Origin: an uncultured Candidatus Altimarinota bacterium
GTDB lineage: Bacteria > Patescibacteriota > Gracilibacteria > BD1-5 > UBA6164
Length of the DNA stretch: 7,796 nt
Reading direction: 5' to 3'
Assembly: GCA_937944175.1 (NCBI GenBank)
Contig: CALDZW010000079.1
Coordinates: forward strand, 1-7,796
In this document: in pieces, positions 7,337 to 7,796 of the stretch
How positions within the stretch are numbered: position 1 is the first letter of the stretch
Layout: every line of letters begins with the position of its first letter
Program-made: the position numbers and the translations under genes
Notes under the pieces: generated by a model
Seen by the model: the letters and a program-made list of their open reading frames with translations, nothing else
Databases searched by the model: none
Told to the model about the DNA's origin: nothing

Positions 7337-7796
7337 AAAAGCATGATTCACGCTCATTGAGCTTCTCGTTACTATTTCAATTATTGTTATAGTTACAGGT
7401 TGAGGGAGTGTATATTTTTTCTCACAGATATCAAATATGCAACTATCATCAACAATGTGAAATGTTGTTGATATAATGGCAGAGTTAGATTTTAAAGTAG
7501 ACACAAAAAAAATTACAGATTATAGCCTTGTATTTGAAAAAAGTGTTGCAAAGAATACAATAATTCTATATTCAGAGAATAATTTATGAAATATGCATAG
7601 TCACTGATTGGTGTATGACTCAACTACATGAAGTGGAACATTGTCAATTATTTGAAATATAGCATGAAGTTATACCTCAAAAATATACAAATGAGAGAAG
7701 TTTGTAAAAGAAAGTATTATTGATGGAACACAAAGTATAATAGAGTGAATGAACCAAAATAGACATTATAGAATAGAGGGAAGCTTTTCATGAGCT
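7329..7796 (+). CDS. Type IV pilin-like protein (prepilin N-terminus), C-terminus beyond window
   Basis: 156 codons are present with no stop before the window ends. The N-terminus, MNKKAG then FTLIELLV, is a class III (type IV prepilin) signal: a short basic leader, Gly at -1, Phe at +1 and Glu at +5, followed by about 20 hydrophobic residues. A prepilin peptidase would cut after Gly6, methylate the new Phe, and the subunit would join a type IV pilus or pseudopilus. Gly6 is itself encoded by UGA, one of 11 UGA glycines. The mature part has no cysteine in the visible portion and is Ser/Thr/Asn-rich after the helix. Whether it is a major pilin, minor pilin or pseudopilin cannot be decided from this fragment. 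Its ATG overlaps the transferase stop, so the two genes are probably co-transcribed and perhaps translationally coupled. A weak AAGGA at 7312-7316 sits 12 bases upstream of the ATG. Confidence 0.9.

Noticed and set aside
6343..7504. Minus-strand open frames of 106, 70 and 75 codons
   Set aside because: They are antisense to the transferase and pilin genes, which carry conserved motifs; no independent support.
1..7796. UGA read as tryptophan (mycoplasma-type code) or selenocysteine
   Set aside because: Conserved Trp positions use UGG, UGA falls at glycine positions in repeats and enzyme motifs, and the number of UGA codons is far too high for selenocysteine.

Overview
This window reads sensibly only if UGA codes for glycine (translation table 25). 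That points to Candidatus Absconditibacteriota (SR1) or Candidatus Gracilibacteria, ultra-small Patescibacteria/CPR bacteria. Under the standard code no frame exceeds about 140 codons. With UGA as glycine, four long genes fill almost the whole window, each with recognisable signals or motifs, and in the two that end inside the window translation stops at TAA. By hand count there are about 154 in-frame UGA codons against about 77 GGN codons, so roughly two thirds of glycines are UGA. The DNA is AT-rich, most extremely between genes.

Layout. Positions 1-5088 (minus strand) are the first 1,696 codons of a giant secreted surface protein. It has a signal peptide, then about 1,000 residues of cysteine-containing extracellular sequence with DUF11-like stretches, then a tandem array of SdrD B-like domains that runs off the left edge. 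Positions 5089-5413 are a very AT-rich divergent promoter region. Positions 5414-6175 (plus strand) encode a 253-residue membrane-anchored or secreted protein with a long acidic linker and no family I recognise; it is followed by a clear intrinsic terminator. Positions 6242-7336 encode a WecA/TagO-type polyprenyl-phosphate sugar-1-phosphate transferase. Its last 8 bases overlap the start of a type IV pilin-like (prepilin) gene that runs off the right edge.

As a set, the genes concern the cell surface: a giant modular adhesin-like protein, an exported acidic protein, an enzyme that starts lipid-linked glycan synthesis, and a pilin-like subunit. In host-dependent CPR bacteria such parts fit attachment to other cells, but that role is inferred. 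Nothing in the window is a mobile element, CRISPR array, tRNA or rRNA.
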